Assembly: GCA_030740295.1 (NCBI GenBank)
Contig: JASLXP010001248.1
Span: 1-26,525 of the forward strand
Direction: 5' to 3'
DNA: 26,525 nt
From: Planctomycetota bacterium
Lineage (GTDB): Bacteria > Planctomycetota > PUPC01 > JACPCR01
Position numbers and translations under genes: made by a program. Positions 17,143 to 25,525 of this stretch are shown in pieces. Every line of letters begins with the position of its first letter. Within the stretch, counting starts at the first letter, position 1. A model generated the notes under the pieces. The model saw nothing but the letters and a program-made list of their open reading frames with translations, did not search any database and was not told the DNA's origin.

Positions 17143-17317
17143 GATCTGACCGAATAAGTTCGTTTACGACCGTGGAGATGTCCTTCTGTTTCTTTGTCGC
17201 TATTTTTTCGACAAAGACCAAGTTTTCGGAATCCAGAAAGACAGGGATTCTCAGGATCGCATTTTCATTGAAGAACTTCCCTCTTTCTCCTTCCGAAAAA
17301 TCGTAATCGTCTTTCAT
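17117..17317 (-). CDS. brnA: BrnA-like antitoxin
   Basis: 66 residues. MKDDYDFSEGERG at the N-terminus is the classic opening of BrnA-type and related CopG-family antitoxins. The following segment (AILRIPVFLDSENLVFVEKIA, then STVVNELIRSD) fits a ribbon-helix-helix DNA-binding domain. In intact pairs it neutralises BrnT and represses the shared promoter. Its ATG overlaps the TGA of the restored BrnT frame as ATGA, the normal gene order and coupling for brnTA. GC is about 40-43 percent, clearly below the neighbours (about 55-60 percent), which suggests recent acquisition. Confidence 0.85.
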   Translation of the reverse strand: MKDDYDFSEGERGKFFNENAILRIPVFLDSENLVFVEKIATKKQKDISTVVNELIRSDRDLAEIIE

Positions 17318-17603
17318 GAGTGATACTGCCGTTGTTCGTGACGGTTTGCTTTACGACTACTTATTATTCTTATCATCATCACTGATTCTCCAGCCTCAGT
17401 GAACGTGTGGCTTACTACAAGTAACCCTCCCGAATTGGATATCCCGAGAGTAATCCACCTTTCTTCGTTTTCGCTGTGTTCGTCATCTGATATGGAAATC
17501 GCATTGGGATCGCGAAAACGGTTGCGGCCTGTTCGAAACTAACACGGTGTTTGGACTTGTTGGAAAGAGCCTTTTGAGGGTCCCATTCAAATCTGTATTC
17601 CAT
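17314..17603 (-). pseudogene. brnT: BrnT-like toxin, broken by a one-base deletion
   Basis: Starts MEYRFEWDPQKALSNKSKHR, then VSFEQAATVFA, the conserved opening of BrnT ribonuclease toxins. As written, the frame shifts after residue 31 and stops at 17415 (62 residues). Adding one base near 17510-17511 restores a 96-residue protein of normal BrnT length. It continues PNAISISDDEHSENEERW, then LLVVSHTF, then MIRIISSRKANRHEQRQY, which matches the family's conserved C-terminus with its Arg residues. It ends at a TGA (17314-17316) that overlaps the brnA start as ATGA. The restored frame has no stops over 65 codons, so the shift is recent, or a sequencing or assembly error. It begins 10 bases after the stop of the large GE/GQ gene. 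Confidence 0.87.
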
Positions 17604-17613
17604 TGGTCAGGCA

Positions 17614-20600
17614 TCAGTTCCTCGTCGGATTCGACAACGCTTCGTAATAGTCTTTCAAGAGTTCTCTGAACTCCGGCGGCAACTCTCTCTCAAAATTCTG
17701 ATTCAGGGCTTCACGCTCTCTTTCGCCGAGAGGACTCCAATTGGAGCGGCTCTTGGCACGTCGACGTTTGGCGATATCGGACTTTGAAAAGCTACGAGCC
17801 CCTTCACCACCGAGGCCAAGCGAATTACTGGGATTGCCCTGTCCCTGCTGTCCCTGACCTTGTCCTTGTCCTTGCCCCTGTCCCTGTCCTTCACCTTGCC
17901 CTTCTCCCTGGCCTTCGCCTTGTCCTTCTCCTTGTCCTTCTCCCTGGCCCTCACCTTGCCCTTCTCCCTGGCCTTCGCCTTGTCCTTCTCCCTGTCCCTC
18001 ACCTTGCCCTTCTCCCTGGCCCTCTCCTTGCCCTTCGCCTTCGCCTTGTCCTTCTCCCTCTCCCTGTCCTTCACCTTCGCCTTGTCCTTCTCCCTCTCCC
18101 TGCCCTTCACCTTCGCCTTGTCCTTCTCCCTCTCCCTGTCCTTCACCTTCGCCTTGTCCTTCTCCCTCTCCCTGTCCTTCTCCCTCGCCTTGTCCTTCAC
18201 CTTCCCCTTCTCCTTCACCTTCCCCTTCTCCTTCTCCTTCTCCTTCCCCTTCTCCTTCCCCTTCTCCTTCTCCCTCTCCTTCACCTTCACCCTCGCCCTC
18301 ACCTTCACCGGCGGCGGCTTCGGCCTGTCCCAAGGCTTCGCCGAGGGCTTCGAGGGCTTCGCCCTGGGCCTCACCTGCGGCCTGGGTGTCGCCTCCTTCG
18401 AGGCTTTCGGATGCGGATTCCTGCGCGCTGGATGCCTCGCCAAGAGATTCCTGGACACCTGCTTCTGTTGTGGCTGCGCCGACCTGTTCCGATTGTTCGC
18501 CTAATTCAGATTGGGCTTCGGCCGTGCCCTCGGCGCTTTCACCAGAATCGCCGGCTTCCTGGGTCTCTGACTGGAGGCCCTCCTGTTCGCGGATGATCTG
18601 ACCGATGCGTTCGGCGATGGCCTGTTCGGGATCCTGGAGCGCTTCCTGGGCTTCCCCAAGTTGCTCGGCTGCCTCCTGCAACGCTTCGATAGCCTTTTGC
18701 TCTTGCGCGGCCGCTTCGGCCTGGTCGCCCTGTTCAAGGGCTTGCTCCGCGGCAGCCAGGGCTTCCTGCGCTTCCGCCACGGATTGCTGGGCCTGGGCTG
18801 CTTCGGATGTCAAGTTGGCAACCTGGGAGGCTGTCTCCGCCAGGGCTTCGCCGCCTTCGACCAATGCCTCTTCTTCCGCGGCAAGGTCGGCGAGTTCTTC
18901 TTCGGGCGCGTTTTCGGTTTCGTCGAGGACTTCTTCCTGCTGTTCGATCAGGGCCTCGGCTTCTTCCTTGGCTTTCCCGAGCTCACGGGCCTGCTCGAGC
19001 TGCCGGTTGAGCTCGATGGCCGCGTCTTCGGCAAGCTTACGGGCACGGGCGAGGGCCTCTTCGGCTTGTTTCTGGTTTGGTTCGGCCACTTCGGGAAGAT
19101 TATTTGTCAGCAGCCCTCCGGCACGCTCCATCGCTCCGACGGCTTCTTCAAGGGCAGCCTCCAGACCGGGGTTCTGGGCCTGCTGCTCCAGATTATTGAC
19201 GTGCTCGGCGAGAGCTTCCTGGGGCTCGGCGATGTCCTCGACGCTGCGACCCTTGGCGGCCTGTTCCTTTGTTTCAATGGTGAGCTCTTTCTGGAGTCGC
19301 TCGGCTTCTTTAAGTGCTGCGGCCATTTCATGTGCGTCGTCGACTCGCTGCATCTGGTCCCGTTCGAGCTCAAGGTCATCGAGCTTCTCTTCCGCTTCTT
19401 CGCGAGCCTTACGGAGCGCTTCGAGGGCTTTGAGCTGAGCTGCGTGTGCGAGTTCCTTTTCTGACTCTCTAATCTTCTCGATGGCTTCGTTCATGGCGAG
19501 CGCGGCATCGTCGATGGCTGACAGGACGGGTACGCTGTCGGTCAGTTCCTTCGCACGCTGGGTCTCTTTGGCGAGGTCGTTCTGAGGCTCAGCGAGATCC
19601 CTGAATTCGGGCACGTTTGCATCGGCTGCTTCGGTATCTTCGGCAAGCTCACGCTGGAGGCGTTCGATGGCGAGGAGGCGATCGATGAGGTCTTCGGCCT
19701 GATCCATTTCCTGCTCGATGGCCTGCTCTTCCTGTGCGAATTCTTCTTCCTGGGTTTCCACCTCTTCGGCTTCCTTTTCGAGCTCGATGGCCATTTCGAT
19801 GGCCCGGGCGAGGAGGGTCAGGGTCTCCTTTTCGTTATCGATGGCCTTGTCGTGTTCATTGGCCGCGAGGGAGACAGCGGCGCGGGCCATGGCATCCCCG
19901 GAAAGGGAGATGACACGTTTGAGCGCGTCATCTTCGATGGAATCATCCAATTCGAGGAGGTACTCCTGGAGCTTCTTCTGGGCGGGTGCGATTTCAGCTA
20001 CGTTGGCGTTCTCCTTTTGGCGCACCTGAGTCTCGTCGAGAATTTCCTTTTCGTATTGCTCGATCTCCCGGAGCCGGTCGACAAGGGTGGGCTCTTTGAG
20101 GGCCTCTTCCTGGAGGCGGGCGATGCGTTCGTCGAGGAGGAGAAGGGCTTCGCCGAGATGCTGATCGGTTTCGACCTGGCTGGCGACGGCATCGGTCTGC
20201 TTAGTCTCCTCGATCAGCTTTTCGGAGGTGACCATTGTGGCGTGTGCATTGTCCAGCGATTTGTCTAGCGGCGTATTTCGATGCAGGTTAGGAACAAGCT
20301 TTTCTACCTTGGTCCTGGGGATGGATGTGTGCAGATCTTTGAGCTCGTGCTGTAGCTGGCGCTGGTTGACCTGCAAATCCTTCTTCCTTTCGGGGAACGC
20401 CTCTGCAGTTGCCTTCCTGGTCTCTCCCTGGATTGTGTGCTGATCCTCACGGATGCGGAGCAGTTTCTCGCGAGCCATCTTCAGGCGGTGCAGCTCGGCA
20501 GATTCAGCGTTGGGCTGGAGGCGTCGTTCGATGTCCTTGAGCGACACGAGCGCGTCTTCCTGGATGCGGACAGCACTGACTACACGCTTGGTTTTGATCT

Positions 20601-21312
20601 TGCGTGTGGCATCGAGGAGTTTCCTGTCGAGTTTTTCACGATTCATGACAGCCAGGGCCCGGGCAAGGCGAAGGCGATTAAGGGGCTCCTTGGCTTCCTT
20701 CTTGGCCGCGGCCAGGCTTGCGCCAAAACGCTTGACTGACATCGAGACCTGGAGCTGCCCCTTGGTTAAATCCCAGAGGCGGGTGGTGCGTTCTCCGATC
20801 AGGAGCTGCTTCCCAATGAACTTGCTCTTGGCGTAAACGTTTTCCTGATTGCGGATGATGCGCCGGATCTGATTGAGCAGCTCAGTTGTCTTCTGCAGCG
20901 AAGAGGAACGCTGAAGCACAGATTCGAGCTTGGCGATGATGATCTCGATTTCCGTGTCCGCCGAACCGAGGAATTTGACCGGGTTGGCGAGATTCTGGCG
21001 CGCGCCGCGCAGGTGTTCGGCCGCGGCGAGGACGTTTTCCTTATTCGTCGTGCCGAGGAGACTAAGCAGGCGGAGGAGCTCGTCGCCGCGGGCCTCTTTG
21101 ACGAGACCGTTCGAGCGCAGGTCGCGAATGAGGTCTTCAAAACTGCTGATGATCTCATCGACTCGACGATTCACCTTGAGCTGCCGCTCCTCCTCCAGCA
21201 GGAGCGATTCTGATTTCATCAGGACATCTTCAGCGTCCTGCGCATAAGCGGAGACAAAGCTCAAAAGGTAGACCATGCATAAACCGGTCGCGATCTGTTT
21301 CAGGTGCTTCAT
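17614..21312 (-). CDS. exported giant coiled-coil protein with Gly-Glu/Gly-Gln tract
   Basis: 1232 residues. A signal peptide (cleavage likely at AYA|Q, residues 22-25) is followed by about 850 residues of Glu/Lys/Leu/Ala-rich helix predicted as long coiled coil. An Ala/Gln/Glu-rich stretch follows, then an unbroken 158-residue GE/GQ tract (1002-1159). The basic C-terminal tail holds KRRRAKSRSNW and ends LPPEFRELLKDYYEALS. Similar tails (LPPxxRxLIxxYYxxL) close large proteins beside DUF4175-like and VWA proteins in PVC genomes. No enzyme domain is visible. It probably acts as a periplasmic or envelope scaffold, with the acidic tract as a flexible or ion-binding spacer (inference). It lies 104 bases after the DUF4175-like gene. 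Confidence 0.85.
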   Translation of the reverse strand: MKHLKQIATGLCMVYLLSFVSAYAQDAEDVLMKSESLLLEEERQLKVNRRVDEIISSFEDLIRDLRSNGLVKEARGDELLRLLSLLGTTNKENVLAAAEHLRGARQNLANPVKFLGSADTEIEIIIAKLESVLQRSSSLQKTTELLNQIRRIIRNQENVYAKSKFIGKQLLIGERTTRLWDLTKGQLQVSMSVKRFGASLAAAKKEAKEPLNRLRLARALAVMNREKLDRKLLDATRKIKTKRVVSAVRIQEDALVSLKDIERRLQPNAESAELHRLKMAREKLLRIREDQHTIQGETRKATAEAFPERKKDLQVNQRQLQHELKDLHTSIPRTKVEKLVPNLHRNTPLDKSLDNAHATMVTSEKLIEETKQTDAVASQVETDQHLGEALLLLDERIARLQEEALKEPTLVDRLREIEQYEKEILDETQVRQKENANVAEIAPAQKKLQEYLLELDDSIEDDALKRVISLSGDAMARAAVSLAANEHDKAIDNEKETLTLLARAIEMAIELEKEAEEVETQEEEFAQEEQAIEQEMDQAEDLIDRLLAIERLQRELAEDTEAADANVPEFRDLAEPQNDLAKETQRAKELTDSVPVLSAIDDAALAMNEAIEKIRESEKELAHAAQLKALEALRKAREEAEEKLDDLELERDQMQRVDDAHEMAAALKEAERLQKELTIETKEQAAKGRSVEDIAEPQEALAEHVNNLEQQAQNPGLEAALEEAVGAMERAGGLLTNNLPEVAEPNQKQAEEALARARKLAEDAAIELNRQLEQARELGKAKEEAEALIEQQEEVLDETENAPEEELADLAAEEEALVEGGEALAETASQVANLTSEAAQAQQSVAEAQEALAAAEQALEQGDQAEAAAQEQKAIEALQEAAEQLGEAQEALQDPEQAIAERIGQIIREQEGLQSETQEAGDSGESAEGTAEAQSELGEQSEQVGAATTEAGVQESLGEASSAQESASESLEGGDTQAAGEAQGEALEALGEALGQAEAAAGEGEGEGEGEGEGEGEGEGEGEGEGEGEGEGEGEGEGEGQGEGEGQGEGEGQGEGEGQGEGEGQGEGEGQGEGEGQGEGEGQGEGEGQGEGEGQGEGQGEGQGEGQGEGQGEGQGEGQGEGQGEGQGEGQGEGQGEGQGEGQGQGQGQGQGQGQQGQGNPSNSLGLGGEGARSFSKSDIAKRRRAKSRSNWSPLGEREREALNQNFERELPPEFRELLKDYYEALSNPTRN
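17836..18309 (-). repeat. in-frame GE/GQ tandem repeat tract
   Basis: 158 codons read only Gly-Glu or Gly-Gln (one extra Gln near the end). The order is graded along the protein: first GE repeats, then GEGEGQ units, then GEGQ units, then GQ. Synonymous codons vary (E as GAA or GAG, G as GGT, GGC, GGG or GGA), so the tract is kept at protein level and is not a fresh slippage product throughout. Confidence 0.95.
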
Positions 21313-21416
21313 AGGGCTCTCACGGAAAAGCGATCAGAAATTCAATCCGCCCATTATGGTAAGGTGAGATATGGCGGCCAGCTTTGGGACACCAAATTCT
21401 TTAGCTGCAGCGGGGA

Positions 21417-23078
21417 TCATTCTTTCTCTTCGATATCGTCTGTACTCAGCTCTTCGCTCGCTTTCAGTGCTTTGACCTCGAGTGAGCCTTCCTGCTCGAC
21501 CTTCTGAACGTTCAGGATTTCGCTGTCGAGCTTTTCTTTGCGGGCGAAGAACTCTTTGAGGTACGCCTCGATGCTGACAACAGAAACGATACGCTGCTCG
21601 GAACGTCCACGGTTGCGGCCACCTTCACCCATATGGCTGTCGGCGACTTCGATGTAGTAAGTGACCGAGTTGCCTTCCTTGATGTCGGGCACAAGCTCGG
21701 AAAGTTTGGCGGTGTATTCGCCAGTCACGGCACGCTTATCGTATTTGCTGAGGACCTTCCGTTTCTCCTCGCCGTCGTTGAGTTTGTAGACCAGCCATGA
21801 TTGTGAGATGCCGTGGTCGTCTTCCGCGCTGAATTTGATCTCGACGGACTTGTGGCGGGTTGCCTTCTCCTTCTCGGCGAGCGGCTGGAGAATATCCACT
21901 CGCGGCGGGGTGTCCGGCATGACCTGGACGAAGTAATGGATGTCCTCGACCCATGAGAATGGATGCTTCTTGAGTGTCCACTTGAACTGGTAATGGAAGG
22001 ATGCCTTTGGCGCGAACTCGACCTGCGCTACGAGCCCGTCCTCGGAAATCTTTAGTTTCTTCGGCTCACTGTCAGCGATCTGCATCTCGGCCGCGGAGAG
22101 CGGCTGATCAAAAGTCAGCGACCACTGGATCCGCGTGCCCTGGAATACATCGAAGTTGAGAGTGTCGATGGTCTGTTCGTCGAGCTTCATGTAAAGGGGG
22201 TAACGCAGACGCACGCGGGTAGTGACGACCTGCGGAGGAGGCACGACTTCGACATGCGAGAGCGGCCTGGACATGGCGTCGCCGATGCGGGCCCGGTAAT
22301 CAAAGCTGCGGAACGCCTCGGCGATTTCGTGATCGTAGGTGGGCGTATTCTCTTCCTTGAGCATCTGAAACTGCTCCCAGGATTTCATGCCCTGCGGCCG
22401 AATCTCGAGGAGTCCCTTGCCCGGTATGACGCCATCGGCCTGGAAGTTGAGCAGGATGGGATCGCCCTGCCTGACCACGAGCGGCTGCGGGGTGAGGACC
22501 TTTATGCTGGTGTCAGTCGGATAGATCTCTTCCGCACCGGGATTGAACATACGCATAGCCAGAATCCGAAAATGGGTCGGCCAGCTCACGCACGCCAAGG
22601 CGAAGATAATGAACATCGCGGCAGTAAACATAAAGAGATTCTTCAACTCGTTGAGATCAATAATCTCTTTAAAACTGATTGGCTCGGTGATCCGAATCGT
22701 CTGATTCTGCATAGCCTCGATGAGCCGAGGCGATGCGTGCTGGATGGTTGCCGCGCCGGCATCGAACTGAATATACGAGACCAGCAGATTCTGAAATTCC
22801 GGATGGCGCCCCTCGACCTGCAGGGCAACGCGTACGGCGTCGTAAGAGTTCAAGCCCTGCCACCATCGCTTATGAAAGATGACGCCCAGCGTAATGACGT
22901 TGGCCATCAGCAAGAGGAATCGAATCTGCCCGGGAATCAGAAAGAGCCAGTCGAGCAGAAGGTCGACAAAGATCAGCCCGACCGTCCAAATGGCAAACGT
23001 CGAGAACCCGCGCAGGTGCGCGAACTGGCGTTCTTTGCCCCAGGTCTCTTTCAGTTTGTTTTGGATGGTGTCAGGCAT
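21417..23078 (-). CDS. DUF4175-like membrane protein
   Basis: 553 residues from the ATG at 23078, two bases after the stop of the VWA gene. The N-terminal cytoplasmic stretch is followed by two close membrane helices (TFAIWTVGLIFVDLLLDWLF, then FLLLMANVITLGVIF) and a third near residue 155-175 (FMFTAAMFIIFALACVSW). The large following part is beta-rich and extracytoplasmic, with several Ig-like segments (VLTPQPLVVRQGDPI, TRVRLRYPLYMK, DHGISQSWLVYKL). This layout matches DUF4175/TIGR02302-like proteins that accompany VWA and BatA proteins in PVC genomes. A Glu/Lys-rich helix ends the protein and may dock with the coiled-coil protein encoded next (inference). An upstream ATG at 23114 overlaps the preceding gene and is not preferred. 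Confidence 0.8.
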   Translation of the reverse strand: MPDTIQNKLKETWGKERQFAHLRGFSTFAIWTVGLIFVDLLLDWLFLIPGQIRFLLLMANVITLGVIFHKRWWQGLNSYDAVRVALQVEGRHPEFQNLLVSYIQFDAGAATIQHASPRLIEAMQNQTIRITEPISFKEIIDLNELKNLFMFTAAMFIIFALACVSWPTHFRILAMRMFNPGAEEIYPTDTSIKVLTPQPLVVRQGDPILLNFQADGVIPGKGLLEIRPQGMKSWEQFQMLKEENTPTYDHEIAEAFRSFDYRARIGDAMSRPLSHVEVVPPPQVVTTRVRLRYPLYMKLDEQTIDTLNFDVFQGTRIQWSLTFDQPLSAAEMQIADSEPKKLKISEDGLVAQVEFAPKASFHYQFKWTLKKHPFSWVEDIHYFVQVMPDTPPRVDILQPLAEKEKATRHKSVEIKFSAEDDHGISQSWLVYKLNDGEEKRKVLSKYDKRAVTGEYTAKLSELVPDIKEGNSVTYYIEVADSHMGEGGRNRGRSEQRIVSVVSIEAYLKEFFARKEKLDSEILNVQKVEQEGSLEVKALKASEELSTDDIEEKE

Positions 23079-23080
23079 TC

Positions 23081-25477
23081 TTACATCAGATTCAACCGCC
23101 TCCGCACAAACCACTCAGTGCCGGTGCAGAGGAGGATGACTACTAAAACGACCCATAAATCCCAGAGTTCTTTTTCCCGTTTTACAATAGTGGTTTTTTC
23201 TTCGCCGCCGATGGTTTTTCTCAGCTTGGCGAGGTCATGTATGCCGAAGTATTTACCGCCTGAGATCTCGCCGAACTTGCGCAGAGAGTCGATTTGCAGC
23301 GCGGGCTGGAGCTGTTCGAGGGATTGTGTGCGAACGTCGAATTCCACGAGATTGCTGACGGATTCCTCGTGTCGGCCGGCCTTGAGCTGGTAGCGCCCCT
23401 CCTTGTCGACTTCGGCGTAGCCCTGAAACAGGCCCTCGGATTCAGGGACGGAGTCGAGAACGATGGCTTTGGTCGGGTCGAGGCTGCCTTTGCGTTTGAT
23501 GTACACGGTGTACTCCTCGGCCTTGACGGGGGTGTAGGTTTCGTCGAGGACGTTTGCGTAGATCTGGACAGTTTGGCCGGTGCGGTATTCTTTGCGGTCG
23601 GTCTGGATGGATATCTGGCGGTTTTCACCGAGCAGGCGGGAGAGTGTGAGGAACTGGATGGTCTGGCCCCAAAGGCGGGCGTGATAGCGGTCACCCGTCT
23701 TGAAGCGCAGACGCCAGAGCTGGTCGGTGGCGAGGAACAGCGACTTACCTGTGCCGTAACGATGCCACACCATTAGCGGATACGAACGGTCGGATTCCGA
23801 GCCGGACAGGCCGATGAGCACCATCGCGCCGGGCTTGACATCGTTGACCGCAGGGACGCTGAAAAGAGGACGAACTCGTTTCCACAGTGCTGCATCGCGA
23901 TCATCGTTCTTGTCGAGCCTCACGACAGAGCTGCGCCTGCCGGCGGTAGTAAGTGCGGGATAGACTTGCTGAGGGATGGCGCGCTTGCCTCCTGCGAGCC
24001 TTATCGGAAGCATGTTTTCGATGACCGTGCCTTCGTAATCGTCGGGCGCGTAAGATTTGCCGGCAATCATGAGGAACGAGCCGCCGCGGGTGCGGATCAG
24101 CTCTTCGATGCGCGTGAGCTCTTCGGACTGGAAAAAGGACGAACGAACATCCCCGACTATCACGAGGTCGAACCGAAATGCTCCGGCCGCATCGGTGGGG
24201 AAGCGCGTGAGGTATTCACGGCTGTACTTGGCGAGGTCGGAGTCGCCTTCGGTCATGATGAATTTCACGTCGAGCCGATGATCGCGGCGTAATACCTGGC
24301 GCAGGTAGCGATACTCCCAGCGGGGTTTACCTTCGATGTAGAGGACCTTGATCTGTTCATCGATAACTCGAATAGTCTGGCCGATGGTGTTGTTCTCCTT
24401 GACCGTCTCTTCGGGCAAAGGATCGATGGTGATGTCGAGCCGGAACGTGCCACCTTTGTCTGGGATGAACGGAATCTCGATCCATTGCGGCTCGTCGGTA
24501 AGCACGACAGGCTGGCTGGCAGTTTCAGCTCCGTCAAGCTTGAGGATGGCCTCGACCTCGCGGTCTGCGAAACCGGGAGCGATGACCTGGACCCGGGCGA
24601 GCACTTCGTCGTCTTTGAAAACGACTTCCTGAACGACAAGATTCTCGAGTCGCAAGTCACGCGGATTTGGGAGTCCAAAACCGATTGGATAAATCGGTAT
24701 GTTCTTTTCACGCATGCGGCGGGCGACTTCGAGCGGATCCTGGCCCTGGTTGGATGCGCCGTCGGTGAGCAGGACGACCGCGGCAACGGCCTCGCCACCG
24801 TAGCGGGAGACGACTTCATCGACGCCAGTGCCGAGAGCGGTGGCCTTGAAGTCAGCGACGACGGGGCTAAGGGCCTGCGGCAATTCTTTGCCTTCGACAG
24901 AGATCGGTTCTGTGCGGCCGCCGAGCTTGAAAAACTCGATTCGATAGTCGTCCTGCATTTCCTCAACGAGATTGAGCTCGGAGTTTGTCAGGACGCCCTT
25001 GGCGAGGTCGAGTCGAGAGAAGGTGGAAGCCTTGTCCGTGAACGCCTGCGTGAGCTGGGCACTCGATCCCTCGGGTTTGATATCGGAAAACTTCATCTCC
25101 CCAGTGGCCAGCGCAGCTTCCTCGATTTCGCTGCGCTTGCGGCGCTTGTCGATGAGCTCCATGCTCTCCGAGCCATCGATCAGGACAAGGATGTTGCGGC
25201 GCACTTTTACCGTCATCTCGATAGAGAGCGCAGGCTCGAACAGCAGCGTCAGGATGAGGGCATAGACGACGCCGCGCAGAATGCCCAGCCAGGTGCGCTG
25301 GCCACGTGTGAGGGAGTCCTCCCGACTGTAGAAGAACAGGGCCACGGCGAACCCCGCGAGGATCGTAAGCATCGCGAGCCACGTGGGCCAAGCCGTACGC
25401 AGATAGACCTCAGGCGGACCGACCAAAGGTCCTACGCGTTCGAGATCGAGCATGCTTTCGAGCAGGCGGGCGAACAT
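23081..25477 (-). CDS. membrane VWA protein with glutamine-amidotransferase-like domain
   Basis: 798 residues. Two helices at about 31-50 and 63-81 precede a von Willebrand A domain with a complete MIDAS DxSxS (D101, S103, S105) and LLTDGASNQG later. A beta-rich part follows (about 270-370). A class-I glutamine-amidotransferase-like fold comes next (about 375-620), with VLYIEGKPRWEYRYL at its start and YGTGKSLFLATDQLWR near its end, but without a visible catalytic Cys. A last helix (LWVVLVVILLCTGTEWF) anchors the C-terminus. VWA domains bind metal and partner proteins. In such clusters they are thought to work with MoxR AAA+ ATPases on envelope proteins. A second ATG at 25453 is possible. The TAA is two bases from the next gene's ATG. 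Confidence 0.9.
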   Translation of the reverse strand: MFARLLESMLDLERVGPLVGPPEVYLRTAWPTWLAMLTILAGFAVALFFYSREDSLTRGQRTWLGILRGVVYALILTLLFEPALSIEMTVKVRRNILVLIDGSESMELIDKRRKRSEIEEAALATGEMKFSDIKPEGSSAQLTQAFTDKASTFSRLDLAKGVLTNSELNLVEEMQDDYRIEFFKLGGRTEPISVEGKELPQALSPVVADFKATALGTGVDEVVSRYGGEAVAAVVLLTDGASNQGQDPLEVARRMREKNIPIYPIGFGLPNPRDLRLENLVVQEVVFKDDEVLARVQVIAPGFADREVEAILKLDGAETASQPVVLTDEPQWIEIPFIPDKGGTFRLDITIDPLPEETVKENNTIGQTIRVIDEQIKVLYIEGKPRWEYRYLRQVLRRDHRLDVKFIMTEGDSDLAKYSREYLTRFPTDAAGAFRFDLVIVGDVRSSFFQSEELTRIEELIRTRGGSFLMIAGKSYAPDDYEGTVIENMLPIRLAGGKRAIPQQVYPALTTAGRRSSVVRLDKNDDRDAALWKRVRPLFSVPAVNDVKPGAMVLIGLSGSESDRSYPLMVWHRYGTGKSLFLATDQLWRLRFKTGDRYHARLWGQTIQFLTLSRLLGENRQISIQTDRKEYRTGQTVQIYANVLDETYTPVKAEEYTVYIKRKGSLDPTKAIVLDSVPESEGLFQGYAEVDKEGRYQLKAGRHEESVSNLVEFDVRTQSLEQLQPALQIDSLRKFGEISGGKYFGIHDLAKLRKTIGGEEKTTIVKREKELWDLWVVLVVILLCTGTEWFVRRRLNLM

Positions 25478-25485
25478 GGAGTCAG

Positions 25486-25519
25486 ATGGTGAATGGTGAA
25501 TGGGGAATGGGGAATGGGG
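25486..25519. repeat. tandem 7-bp repeat between the VWA and BatA-like genes
   Basis: About five copies of ATGGNGA (two ATGGTGA, two ATGGGGA, then a partial copy) fill most of the 48-base gap between the BatA-like stop and the VWA gene start. This is a likely slippage-prone microsatellite. A ribosome-binding site for the VWA gene is not seen in the gap. Confidence 0.85.
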
Positions 25520-25525
25520 CAGAGG

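Noticed and set aside
17836..18309. CRISPR-like array
   Set aside because: Repeats are 6-18 bases, contiguous and coding, without unique spacers or cas genes.
17784..18596. Long open frames on both strands over the GE/GQ tract (Leu/Pro- and Phe/Ser-rich on plus, Lys/Glu-rich on minus)
   Set aside because: The 6-base repeat contains no stop in other frames, so they stay open automatically. They lack normal composition and lie inside the coding tract of the exported protein.
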